Origin: Seohaeicola zhoushanensis
Lineage (GTDB): Bacteria > Pseudomonadota > Alphaproteobacteria > Rhodobacterales > Rhodobacteraceae
Direction of reading: 5' to 3'
DNA: 64,000 nt
Assembly: GCF_014656415.1 (NCBI RefSeq)
Contig: NZ_BNCJ01000011.1
Coordinates: forward strand, 62,001 to 126,000
A model generated the notes under the pieces. The model was not told where the DNA came from. It searched no databases and was given only the letters and a program-made list of their open reading frames with translations. The position numbers and the translations under genes were made by a program. How positions within the stretch are numbered: position 1 is the stretch's first letter; every line of letters starts with the position of its first letter. This document shows positions 51,343 to 59,463 of this stretch, piece after piece.

Positions 51343-52566
51343 TCAGATCTGGATTTCGTACTGCGTGTTGTCGTCCGGATTGGCGTTCAGATCGCAGACC
51401 GCCTGGGTGTCGATCGGCGGCCGCTGCGACAGGGTCTCGATCACCTTCATCTTGTGATCCTGCACCTTCATCAGATGCACATCCACGGTCGCATGGTGCG
51501 TCTTCGGATCGACCGTGTATTTGCCCGCCGGTCCATCGACCGAAATCCCGGTCTCCAGCGCCGCCGTCACCGCATCCCGCTCGATCGAGCCGGCCTGCGC
51601 CACGGCCTTGGCCCAGGTGTGCACGCCGTAGTAGGTCGAGACCGCAAGCTCGTGCAGCGCGGTCGGATCGCCGTAGGCCGCCGTCCAGCGGTCCTTGAAG
51701 CTCGCGTTCTCGGCGGTTTCGAGATCCTGGCTGTAGGAATAGGCGACCATGATGCCATTGCCCTCTTCCGGCGTCAGCACCTTGTGCTCGTTGCCCACGC
51801 CCATTGTGGTCGAGGCCAGCGGGATCTTGTCCTTCATGCCCGAAGCCGCCCACTGGCGGAAGAACGACAGATGCGCCCCGCCGACAAGCGGCGCGATCAC
51901 CAGGTCGGGCGCTGCGGTCTGCACCTTGGCGATGGTCGCGCCGAAGTCGGCAACGTCGAGCGGGAAGAAGTCGGTCCCGACCACCTCGCCACCGGCCTCC
52001 TCCACGAACTTCTGGATCCAGCGCGCGGTGATCTGGCCATAGTTGTAATCCGCCGCCAGCGTATAGACCTTCTTGCCGCCCGCCTCCTTCAGCGCCCAGG
52101 GCACCAACGCCGCCGCCTGCTGCGCCGGGGTCAAACCGTTGCAGAAGATGTTGCGGTCGCAGACGCCGCCCTCATACTGGACGTTGTAGAAATACAGCGT
52201 CTTGTTCTTGCGCATGGTCTGGCGGATCGCCTCGCGCGAGGCCGAGAGAATGCCGCCATGCACCACGTCGACCTTGTCCTGGCGGGTCAGCTGCTGTGCA
52301 TATTGCGAATAGAGCGCCATGTCGGACTGGGTGTCATACGAGACCACCTCAATCTGCCGGCCCAGCAGACCGCCCGCACCGTTGAGCTCGTTCACCGCAA
52401 GCCGCAAGGCCATGTCCATCGGCTTGCCGTAGGCATCGAAGATGCCGGAGGTGTCGAGGATCGAGCCGAGCTTGATCGCATCCGCGGCGAGCACCGCTTT
52501 CGGCAGCATCGCCGCTCCGGTCATCGCCGCCGTTCCGGCAAGGAAATTCCGTCTGTTGAGTGTCAT
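51343..52566 (-). CDS. Urea/short-chain amide-type ABC transporter substrate-binding protein (UrtA/FmdD-like)
   Basis: This 407-residue type I periplasmic binding protein of the UrtA/AmiC/FmdD group starts with a twin-arginine-like signal (NRRNFLAGTAAMTGAAML, cleavage near VLA). Family segments are GSILDTSGIFDAYGKPM, IKL start, YNVQYEGGVCDRNIFCNG and AADYNYGQITARWIQKF. FmdD binds short-chain amides and urea in Methylophilus, and UrtA binds urea; the amidase in the same unit favours amides here. A binding protein with a Tat-type leader is known among UrtA homologues. It lies 55 bases after the flotillin-like gene. Confidence 0.9.
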   Translation of the reverse strand: MTLNRRNFLAGTAAMTGAAMLPKAVLAADAIKLGSILDTSGIFDAYGKPMDMALRLAVNELNGAGGLLGRQIEVVSYDTQSDMALYSQYAQQLTRQDKVDVVHGGILSASREAIRQTMRKNKTLYFYNVQYEGGVCDRNIFCNGLTPAQQAAALVPWALKEAGGKKVYTLAADYNYGQITARWIQKFVEEAGGEVVGTDFFPLDVADFGATIAKVQTAAPDLVIAPLVGGAHLSFFRQWAASGMKDKIPLASTTMGVGNEHKVLTPEEGNGIMVAYSYSQDLETAENASFKDRWTAAYGDPTALHELAVSTYYGVHTWAKAVAQAGSIERDAVTAALETGISVDGPAGKYTVDPKTHHATVDVHLMKVQDHKMKVIETLSQRPPIDTQAVCDLNANPDDNTQYEIQI

Positions 52567-52621
52567 CCCGTTTACCTCCGAGGTGTCTGTTGGTCTTGGC
52601 TGCGCAGGTGTATATCCTGCG

Positions 52622-54226
52622 TCATTCCCTGGGCGTGTCTTTCGCCTTGATGCGGTTGGCGTAATCCGCCGTCCGCCCGGCGAGGTTGGCATCGAAGTCG
52701 AGCCCGATTTCTTCGCCCATCTGCTTCATCGCCGGCAGGCGCACCGCCATGCCGAGGATCTGGTCCATGGCCGCGCCGAAGGCATTGTCGACGCTGGTCC
52801 CTTGCCCGGCCCCGCCCTGCCCCTGTCCCACGCCCGAGATCTGGTTGATACGGATCGAGTCGATCTTCTCCACCGGCTTCATCATCTGGGTCATGATCTC
52901 GGGCAGCCGGTCGAGCTTGCGCTCTTCCAGGCGCATCCGGATCACCGCGTCGCTCAGCGTGTTCTCGGCCGAATTCAGCGCCGTGCGCCCCGCGGCCTCC
53001 GCCTCCATCCGCACCCGCTCGGCATCCGCTGCCTTGGCCTTGGCGGTGGCATCGGCCTGCGCCCGGGCCAGCAGGGTATCGACGTCGCTCTTCACCCGCG
53101 CCTCTTCCAGCGCCAGGTCCTTTTCCTGCTTCAGCCGCGCGATCTCGCGCTCGCGCTCGGCGATGGCGCGCTCCTTCTGGGCCTGCACATGTTCGGCGGC
53201 CAGGATCACCGTGGCCCGCGCCTTCTCCTCGGCGGCCTTGGCCTCGGACTCCTCCGCCCGCTTGCGCGCCAGCTGGATGTCGTTGGCGATCTTGGTTTCT
53301 TCCAGCGAGAGGATTGCCGCCATCTCGGCACGCCGCAGCGCCTCGTCATTCTCGACCTTGCTGGCCTTTACGCGGCCATCGTTGGTGATCCGCGAGGTCT
53401 CGGTGGCCAGCCGCGCTTGGTCGCGCGCCTGCTCTTCCCGCGACTTCGCCTCGGTTTCGAGCCGGGCCAGGTATTCCTGCTGGGCGATCTCCGCCTCGCG
53501 CTCCTCTCGCTTCAGCTCTAGCTGACGGCGGTGCTGGGCCAGCTGGCTCTCGCGGACCGAGATGTCGGCCTCGGTCTCGATCCTCACCCGCGCCTTGCGC
53601 TGGTCCGCCACCAGTTCCGCCAGCCGACGCATCCCCTGCGCGTTGAAGGCGTTGCTCTCGTTCCACTGCGCCAGGTCGCTCTGATCGACATGCAGCAACG
53701 AGACCGAGACGATCATCAGCCCCAGCCGCGCCGCCTGCTGCTCGACCGTGCGCGAAACCTCGTCGGCAAAGCCCGCGCGGTCGAGATGGATTTCCTCCAG
53801 CGTGCGCGCGGCGGCGGCGTTCTGGATCGCGTTGACCAGGGTGCCCGAAAGCACCTCTTCCACGCTTTCGACACTGCGCGAGATCCGCGAACCAAGCGCC
53901 TGCGCCGCCGTGGCGATCCCCTCGTCGGTCGGCGCGACGCGCAGCTCGAACTCGAAGCTCACGTCCGCCCGCATCTGGTCGCGCGTCAGCACCGCCTCGC
54001 GCCCTGCGCGCAGCGTGGTAAAGGTCAGAGCCCCCATCGAAACGCGCTGCACCTGGTGCAGGATCGGCAGCGCCAGGCAGCCGCCATCGGTCACCACGCG
54101 CCGCCCGCCGAAACCGGTCCGCACCAGCGCGCTATCCAGCGTCGATTTCGCGTAGTAGCGCTGAAGGAACCAGATCCCGACAAGCACAATGATTGCGGCG
54201 CACGCCAGCAGGGCGATCCAGAGCAA
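52622..54226 (-). CDS. Flotillin/SPFH-domain membrane protein (YqiK-like)
   Basis: This 534-residue protein has an N-terminal TM helix (LWIALLACAAIIVLVGIWFL), an SPFH domain (about 30-200) and a long charged coiled coil (about 205-430) rich in Glu, Ala, Arg and Lys, ending in a Gly/Gln-rich tail. Flotillins form membrane microdomain scaffolds. The start is TTG at 54226: GGGAG lies 7 bases upstream, and an in-frame TGA immediately precedes it, so no upstream start exists. It sits between the AmiC-like sensor and the amide-importer genes, suggesting it scaffolds or regulates that membrane complex. Confidence 0.88.
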   Translation of the reverse strand: MLWIALLACAAIIVLVGIWFLQRYYAKSTLDSALVRTGFGGRRVVTDGGCLALPILHQVQRVSMGALTFTTLRAGREAVLTRDQMRADVSFEFELRVAPTDEGIATAAQALGSRISRSVESVEEVLSGTLVNAIQNAAAARTLEEIHLDRAGFADEVSRTVEQQAARLGLMIVSVSLLHVDQSDLAQWNESNAFNAQGMRRLAELVADQRKARVRIETEADISVRESQLAQHRRQLELKREEREAEIAQQEYLARLETEAKSREEQARDQARLATETSRITNDGRVKASKVENDEALRRAEMAAILSLEETKIANDIQLARKRAEESEAKAAEEKARATVILAAEHVQAQKERAIAEREREIARLKQEKDLALEEARVKSDVDTLLARAQADATAKAKAADAERVRMEAEAAGRTALNSAENTLSDAVIRMRLEERKLDRLPEIMTQMMKPVEKIDSIRINQISGVGQGQGGAGQGTSVDNAFGAAMDQILGMAVRLPAMKQMGEEIGLDFDANLAGRTADYANRIKAKDTPRE

Positions 54227-54300
54227 ATGTCATCTCCCGGTTGCAGTGTCCCGGCCTGAATCGGCACGGGTTATCGTTGAGCGAACCCTAGGGGAATTTT

Positions 54301-54338
54301 ATTTTCCGTTTCAAGTAAAAAATTTGAACTGGAAAATT
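54301..54338. promoter_or_regulatory. Large dyad operator upstream of flotillin/amide-import unit
   Basis: ATTTTCCGTTTCAA (54301-54314) and TTGAACTGGAAAAT (54324-54337) form an inverted repeat, 12 of 14 positions complementary, around a 9-base A/T spacer. The block begins at the AmiC-like stop. A related single arm, AATTTCCAAGTCAA, lies in the MarR promoter at 55535-55548. On the minus strand TTGAAC (54349-54344) could act as a -35 element. It is probably a MarR operator. Confidence 0.55.
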
Positions 54339-55480
54339 TATGTGTTCAAGTAACTGCTTTTTAACGACTTTATGACCTCAAAATTGAGACCGTCCGCGCG
54401 CGCCAGATAGATCGGTGCACGGCCGCAGTGCTCGCCAACCCCCAGTTTGCGGCTGCTGCGGTGAATCACCGGACGCCCGGTACCAAGGCTGAACGACCGC
54501 CATGCCGAACCGTGATCGCGCATCAGCCCGGCCAGGAAATGCAGCCCCTCGTAGGTCGACTGACCCAGCGCATTCAGAACCGGCGCCTGGTCGCCGTGCA
54601 GGCGATAATACTGCTCCTTGAACGCCGCGTTGGCCTCGCTCGGCAGCGAGGCGAAATACGAGGACGCCACGAACATCCGCTTGCTGTTGCGCGACCCGCT
54701 GGCCAGCAGCGAGTTCTCGTCGATGGCACAGGACAGCCGCACCATCTTCTTGTGCAGCCCCGCCGCTCCGAAGGCCCGGTTGAACGCGACGGCATCCTGG
54801 CCGACCAACGAGATCAGCACCGCCTCGGCCTCGGAGCGCTCGATCTCCTCGACGAAGCGGCTCATGCTGCTCAGCCCGAACGGCAGGTATTTCTCATAGG
54901 CCAACCGGCTCGACATCTGCTTCAGCTTGGCCTTGGCGAACAGATGCGAGATCCGCGGCCAGACATAGTCGTTTCCGATCAGCGCCCAACTGGCTGGGCG
55001 ATAATCCTTCTGGATCAGCTCCATCGAGGGGCCAAGCTGCTCGTCCGGAGTCTCGCCTATGGCATAGATGCCGGCGGTGGTCTCACCGCCCTCGTAGAGC
55101 GGCGTGTAGACATAGGGAATGCGCTGGCGCACCACCTTGCTCAGCCGCTGCCGGACAGCGCTGATGTGCATCCCCACGATGGCATCGATCGAACGGCTTT
55201 CGATCAGGTCGTTCACCGTCTGCTCGATCGGGATCGCCGCCTCCAGCGCCGAGTCGATCATGACCAGTTGCACATTGCGGCCGTTGATGCCGCTGGCGCG
55301 GTTCAGTTCCTCGACGGCCACCTGTGCACTGGAAATGCAGGAAGGCGCCCAGATCCCGGCCGAGCCGCACAAAGGAATGAGAAGCGCAACCCTAAACGTC
55401 CCCCGCGCTTGGGCCAGAGGGCCGTCACGCAACTCGTCCAGCTCGGTGGGGACGAAGGGTTGGGGTAGTGCGTAGCTCAT
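54338..55480 (-). CDS. AmiC-like cytosolic amide-sensor (type I periplasmic-binding fold without signal peptide)
   Basis: This 380-residue protein shares the fold of AmiC/UrtA binding proteins (VALLIPLCGSAGIWAPS, ELNRASGINGR, VYTPLYEGGE, WALIGNDYVWPR). Its start MSYALPQPFVPTELDE has no signal peptide, so it stays in the cytosol. AmiC of Pseudomonas senses amides and restrains the antiterminator AmiR. No AmiR-type (ANTAR) gene lies in this window; a divergent MarR gene does. The start at 55480 was chosen because longer frames overlap the MarR gene and add unrelated residues. It heads the minus-strand unit that leads to the flotillin and amide-import genes, so a ligand-sensing role is favoured over transport. 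Confidence 0.8.
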   Translation of the reverse strand: MSYALPQPFVPTELDELRDGPLAQARGTFRVALLIPLCGSAGIWAPSCISSAQVAVEELNRASGINGRNVQLVMIDSALEAAIPIEQTVNDLIESRSIDAIVGMHISAVRQRLSKVVRQRIPYVYTPLYEGGETTAGIYAIGETPDEQLGPSMELIQKDYRPASWALIGNDYVWPRISHLFAKAKLKQMSSRLAYEKYLPFGLSSMSRFVEEIERSEAEAVLISLVGQDAVAFNRAFGAAGLHKKMVRLSCAIDENSLLASGSRNSKRMFVASSYFASLPSEANAAFKEQYYRLHGDQAPVLNALGQSTYEGLHFLAGLMRDHGSAWRSFSLGTGRPVIHRSSRKLGVGEHCGRAPIYLARADGLNFEVIKSLKSSYLNT

Positions 55481-55526
55481 CCAGGTGACGCCTTCGCCGT
55501 CCGGGAAGGGAATTCGCACATAGCAT

Positions 55527-55555
55527 TTGAGTTTAATTTCCAAGTCAACTAAAAT
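55527..55555 (+). promoter_or_regulatory. marR promoter overlapping an operator half-site
   Basis: TTGAGT (55527-55532) and TAAAAT (55550-55555) are separated by 17 bases, 27 bases before the MarR start at 55582. The spacer contains AATTTCCAAGTCAA (55535-55548), related to both arms of the dyad at 54301-54337. This fits autoregulation by MarR. Confidence 0.6.
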
Positions 55556-55581
55556 CTCGAAAAGGTTCGAGTGGTAGGCCG

Positions 55582-56004
55582 ATGGACAGCAGCGATAGCC
55601 CAATAAACAACTTCGTTTCCTACGCCCTGGCCGCCGCGCACAGAAGAATCAGCAATTCTCTGAGCGCCCGCCTGCGCAAGCACGGCATCCAGATCGAAGC
55701 CTGGCGCCTCCTCGAAACGCTCGGGTCCGGCCGCCACCTCACGATGGGCGAACTGGCCGAGATCGTGCTGATGAACCCGCCGACCCTTACCAAACTGGTC
55801 GACCGCATGGTGTCCGATGGCCTGGTCCACCGCCAAGTCTCGCAAAGCGATCACCGCAAGGTCAACGTCCTGCCCACCGCGCTCGGCCGCAAGCGCATGA
55901 TGCAGATCCGCCGTGAGATCGAGGACGAAGACGCCGCCATCCTCAGCCAGCTCGGCCAGGACGACTCGGCGGAGCTGATCCGTATTCTGCGCGGGATCGC
56001 CTGA
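55582..56004 (+). CDS. MarR-family transcriptional regulator
   Basis: This 140-residue winged-helix regulator has the MarR fold: dimerisation helix at the N-terminus, recognition region LTMGELAEIVLMNPPTLTKLVDRM, and the wing VHRQVSQSDHRKVNVLPT with the family Asp-x-Arg-type motif (SDHRK). It is divergent from the AmiC-like gene across 101 bases. Its own promoter overlaps an operator-like motif that recurs before the flotillin gene, so it probably controls the amide-uptake locus; AmiC-like and MarR may respond to the same ligand. Confidence 0.9.
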   Translation: MDSSDSPINNFVSYALAAAHRRISNSLSARLRKHGIQIEAWRLLETLGSGRHLTMGELAEIVLMNPPTLTKLVDRMVSDGLVHRQVSQSDHRKVNVLPTALGRKRMMQIRREIEDEDAAILSQLGQDDSAELIRILRGIA

Positions 56005-56021
56005 ACCGGCAGCGGCCCCAG

Positions 56022-57758
56022 CTATTCGGGAATGCCGGCCTTCGCCATCATGCTGTAATAGGCGTCGTAGATGCCCGGCTTGGTGATACTGATCCGCGAC
56101 CGCATCCTGCGGAACAGCGAGACGCTGAAATCCGGCTCCCGGCTCATGTGCTGCTGCGCCAGTTCCCGCGCGCGCTCGGCATTGCCCATCGCCATCTCGG
56201 CGACGATCTCGTTCAGGCGGAAGATCGAGACCGAGTTATGGAAAGCCCTGACCCGGTCGACGCAATCGCGCAGCGCCGGCCAGTTGTGCTCGGCAATATG
56301 GGCAAGACTGATGCCCAGGTGCACGCGATACCCCAACGGATCAGCCGGGTTTAGCCGCAACGCTTCCTCGGCATGGGCCAGCGCGGTTGGCGCATCCCCC
56401 ATCAGGCCATGCACGATGCAACTCGATCCCCAGGCCGAAACGCAGTTCGGGCAGGCCTCGATTGCCTGTGCGATCAGCGACCGGCCGTATTCATGGTCGC
56501 GCGACAGGAAGGCGAGGATATAGCCGGCGTAGGCCTGTGCCTCGATATCGGGATCGGCCGCAGCCAGCGTCTCGCGTGCCATCCGGACAGCAAAGTCGAA
56601 GCGTTCCTCGGTCGGCCGCGTGTCGGGATCCCAGAGCAGGGTTCGGATCCAGCCCCGCAGCGCTTTCGCCAGAGGATAGTCCGACGCCATTTCCAGCGCC
56701 CGCGTCAGATGGTCGTCCGCCGATCTGAAGTCGAACTTGTAGATTGCCGACTGCGCACGCATGAAATGCTCGTAGGCGTCAAGGCTGTCGGGCCGGCCGA
56801 GCGCCGCCCGCCCAATCTCCGACTGACGGATCGCCGGCGCGATTGCCCCGACAACCGCTTCGGTGATCCTGTCCTGTAGGTCGAACACATCTTCGATCAC
56901 ACCGTCATAGCGGTTCGCCCAGACGTGCGCGCCGGTCTCTGCGTCGATCAATTGGCCGGTGACGCGCAGACGGTTACCCGCCTTGCGGATCGATCCTTCC
57001 AGCACGTAGCGTACCCCAAGCTCGCGCCCGACGCGGCGAATGTCGACCGACAACCCCTTGTAGGCGAACGAGGAGTTCCGGGCGATCACGAAGATCCACG
57101 GCACCCGCGACAACCCCGTGATGATATCCTCGGTGATCCCGTCCGCTAAGAAATCCTGCTCGGCATCTGAGGACAGGTTGTCGAAAGCAAGTACCGCAAC
57201 CGAGGGTTTCCGGGGATGCACCGGCGCACTCACACTCACCGACATGGTCGCGATACGCAGCGCAAAAGCCCGCACTGGCCGCGTGATGTTCTTCAGCTCT
57301 TGCGGGCCGAGATCACGAAAGGCAAGATCGACCTTCCCGGCGATATCCTCGTGCACCCGGCCCGAGATGACCACGCCACCCGGCTCCGCGATGCTCTCCA
57401 GCCGGGCGGCGATATTGACGCCATCGCCGAGGATGTCGTCGCCATCCACCACGACGTCGCCGACATGAACGCCCATCCTGAACCGCAGCTCGGGGCTATC
57501 TCCGCGAGCGGCATTCCTCTCGGCAAGGTGCTTCTGCATCGTCTCGGCGCAGGCTACCGCGTCGACCACAGAGCGGAACTCGGCAAGGAAGCCGTCCCCC
57601 ATTGTCTTGACGATCCGGCCGCCGTTCAGGTTGATGATCGGCTCGAGCGCGCTCATGTGCCCCTTGAGCGCGCGCAGCGTACCCTGCTCGTCCGCGCCGG
57701 CAAGGGCGCTGTAGCCTGCAACGTCGGCGGCAAGAATGGCGGCAAGGCGTCGGTCCAT
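56022..57758 (-). CDS. Class III adenylate/guanylate cyclase with TolB-N-like and TPR domains
   Basis: This 578-residue soluble protein has an N-terminal class III cyclase domain (about 1-165): metal-binding Asp in AADVAGYS and MGDGFLAEF, Lys in VKTMGDG and the Asp/Asn/Arg set in GDGVNIAARLES. All key residues are present, so cAMP synthesis is likely. A middle domain (about 180-310) has the SVAVLAFDNLSSD and GITEDIITGLSR segments seen in TolB-N/FlgO-like modules. The C-terminal half (about 325-578) has TPR-type helical repeats (ALAHAEEALRLNPADPLGYR). This three-part arrangement is common in Rhizobiales and Rhodobacterales. It converges on marR with a 17-base gap. Confidence 0.9.
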   Translation of the reverse strand: MDRRLAAILAADVAGYSALAGADEQGTLRALKGHMSALEPIINLNGGRIVKTMGDGFLAEFRSVVDAVACAETMQKHLAERNAARGDSPELRFRMGVHVGDVVVDGDDILGDGVNIAARLESIAEPGGVVISGRVHEDIAGKVDLAFRDLGPQELKNITRPVRAFALRIATMSVSVSAPVHPRKPSVAVLAFDNLSSDAEQDFLADGITEDIITGLSRVPWIFVIARNSSFAYKGLSVDIRRVGRELGVRYVLEGSIRKAGNRLRVTGQLIDAETGAHVWANRYDGVIEDVFDLQDRITEAVVGAIAPAIRQSEIGRAALGRPDSLDAYEHFMRAQSAIYKFDFRSADDHLTRALEMASDYPLAKALRGWIRTLLWDPDTRPTEERFDFAVRMARETLAAADPDIEAQAYAGYILAFLSRDHEYGRSLIAQAIEACPNCVSAWGSSCIVHGLMGDAPTALAHAEEALRLNPADPLGYRVHLGISLAHIAEHNWPALRDCVDRVRAFHNSVSIFRLNEIVAEMAMGNAERARELAQQHMSREPDFSVSLFRRMRSRISITKPGIYDAYYSMMAKAGIPE

Positions 57759-57882
57759 TCGGGATGACCTCGAAAGGGTTCGGCTTCACTCCATCTGAAA
57801 ACCAAGAATGCCGTAGTGCAAGATTTTTGCGAGCATCGAGATCCGCGCCCGTATGCACGACACAAACAACGCCCAGCCAAAA

Positions 57883-58491
57883 TCAGGCGTTGCACGCCCC
57901 CTGGAACGCGATGCGATAGAAACGGTCGGCCATTTCCTCGGGCCCTGCCCCCGAAGGCAACCGCCATTCCAGCGTCCAGTTCAGCATTCCGATGATGGCA
58001 AAGCGCAGTGTCAGCAGGTCCACGTCCGCCGCGATATCGCCGGCCGCCTGCGCCGCTTCCAGCAACCCCGCCCAGACCGCGTCATAACTGCGCCGGGTCC
58101 GTCGCAGGCGTCGCCGCATGTCGTCTGGCACATGCGAGAAGCAGCGGATATGGGCCGAGGCATAGTCGCTGCGGTCATGCAGCGTGCGCAGGTGCACCTC
58201 CATCGCCACCCGAACCCGGTCAAGCGGCGCCGCATCGAACATCGCGTCGAGCGCCTTCTGCACCGCGCTTTCGACCCGGTTCACCCCTTCGGTGAGGATC
58301 TCCTCGACCAGCGCGTCCTTGCTCTCGAAATGGTAATAGAGTGATCCCGCCTTCATATCGCAGGCCTGGGCAATGTCGCGCAGCGAGGTCGTGCCATAGC
58401 CCTGCCTGACCAGCAGGCTCGCCGTCCGATCCAGGATCATGCGGCGTGAGACGTCCCTCAGCTTCTCGTCCGCGCGACGGATGGCAGGCAT
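57883..58491 (-). CDS. TetR/AcrR-family transcriptional regulator
   Basis: This 202-residue regulator has the TetR helix-turn-helix (LVRQGYGTTSLRDIAQACDM, KAGSLYYHFESKDALVEEIL). The C-terminal ligand domain contains RCFSHVPDDMRRRLRR and WTLEWRLPSGAGPEEMADRF, typical of regulators of acyl-CoA and fatty-acid catabolic genes. The start MPAIRRADEK at 58491 follows AGGAGG by 7 bases. It is divergent from a second TetR gene, and the 282-base gap holds several dyads. It probably controls the acyl-CoA dehydrogenase/transport operon together with, or instead of, the neighbouring TetR protein. Confidence 0.9.
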   Translation of the reverse strand: MPAIRRADEKLRDVSRRMILDRTASLLVRQGYGTTSLRDIAQACDMKAGSLYYHFESKDALVEEILTEGVNRVESAVQKALDAMFDAAPLDRVRVAMEVHLRTLHDRSDYASAHIRCFSHVPDDMRRRLRRTRRSYDAVWAGLLEAAQAAGDIAADVDLLTLRFAIIGMLNWTLEWRLPSGAGPEEMADRFYRIAFQGACNA

Positions 58492-58689
58492 CTCCGGTCC
58501 TCCTTTGACCTGTCCCGTGCATAGGACGAACCGACCGCCCGGAGCAAGAGTACCCACCGGATGCGACCGTGATTCGAGCGCTCTCCGCTCGTCTGCACGA
58601 AAAGTAAAATTGCGACTGTTAGATTTTTCTGCACCGCGGAGACGCGCAATAACCAACGATTTCCAAAAGTTACCGAAGAGCCTCGCTGC

Positions 58690-58705
58690 GTGACCGCATG
58701 GTCAC
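58690..58705. promoter_or_regulatory. GTGACC-N4-GGTCAC dyad in divergent TetR promoter region
   Basis: A perfect 6-base inverted repeat with a 4-base spacer lies 8 bases before the -35 element of the + strand promoter. A separate 9-base inverted pair, CGACTGTTA (58613-58621) and TAACAGTCG (58740-58748), brackets the gap. Both are candidate TetR operators. Confidence 0.5.
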
Positions 58706-58713
58706 ATTTGTGA

Positions 58714-58743
58714 TTGACTGGAAATGAGGCGAAAAATTATAAC
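58714..58743 (+). promoter_or_regulatory. Promoter of the TetR-acyl-CoA dehydrogenase operon
   Basis: TTGACT (58714-58719) and TATAAC (58738-58743) are spaced 18 bases and lie 31 bases upstream of the GTG start at 58774. The -10 partly overlaps TAACAGTCG, a candidate operator arm. Confidence 0.55.
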
Positions 58744-58773
58744 AGTCGTTAGATAGAAAATGAGGCACGCCAC

Positions 58774-59463
58774 GTGTGGAACGACGCCATCCCCGACCGG
58801 ACCGCGCAGCAGGCGATGAAGCGCAAGGCGATCCTGCGCGCCGCGGCGATGGTCTTCACCCGTCAGGGCAGCCACGGCGCCACGCTCGAAGATGTCGCCA
58901 TCAGCCTCGGCGTCTCCAAGGCGGCGCTCTACCGTTACGTGTTGAACAAGAACGAGTTGGTGCTCGCCTGCCAGGAAGAGGCCCTCGACATTGCCGACAA
59001 GGCGCTGACCCAGGGCGAAAAGGAAGGCCTCAACGCCCTCGACAAGATCCGCATAGGGCTGACCAACTACCTCATCGAGATGATTGCCGAACTCGGCGTC
59101 CCGGCGCTGATCCTCGAGGACAACGCCCTGCACGGCGCCGAGGCCGAACAGACCTATGAAAAGCGCGACGCCTACGAGATGCGAATGCGCCGGCTGGTGC
59201 GCGATGGGATCGCCGACGGCTCCATCGTCGCCACCGAGCCGAAGATCGCCGTCTTCATGCTGCTGGGATCGATCCACTGGGTCTCCAAGTGGTACCGCCC
59301 CGAAGGCAACTGGACTCCCGAGATGGTGGCACACGCCATCGTCGAAATCGCCACCCGCGCGCTAGATGCGCGTCCGGCCCCCACCCTCACCACCCGACTG
59401 GAAGACATCGCCCGGCCCGCGCAGGCGCCGCTTTCATACCTGAAGGAAGACCATGCACTTTGA
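58774..59463 (+). CDS. TetR/AcrR-family transcriptional regulator leading the acyl-CoA/ABC operon
   Basis: This 229-residue TetR protein has the helix-turn-helix FTRQGSHGATLEDVAISLGV followed by SKAALYRYVLNKNELVL and a C-domain with YLIEMIAELGVPALILEDN and HWVSKWYRPEGNWTPE, a pattern common in regulators of acyl-CoA operons. The start is GTG at 58774, with GAGG 8 bases upstream; an in-frame ATG at 58816 would remove helix 1. Its stop overlaps the acyl-CoA dehydrogenase start by 11 bases, so it is the first gene of the operon it presumably represses. Confidence 0.9.
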   Translation: MWNDAIPDRTAQQAMKRKAILRAAAMVFTRQGSHGATLEDVAISLGVSKAALYRYVLNKNELVLACQEEALDIADKALTQGEKEGLNALDKIRIGLTNYLIEMIAELGVPALILEDNALHGAEAEQTYEKRDAYEMRMRRLVRDGIADGSIVATEPKIAVFMLLGSIHWVSKWYRPEGNWTPEMVAHAIVEIATRALDARPAPTLTTRLEDIARPAQAPLSYLKEDHAL

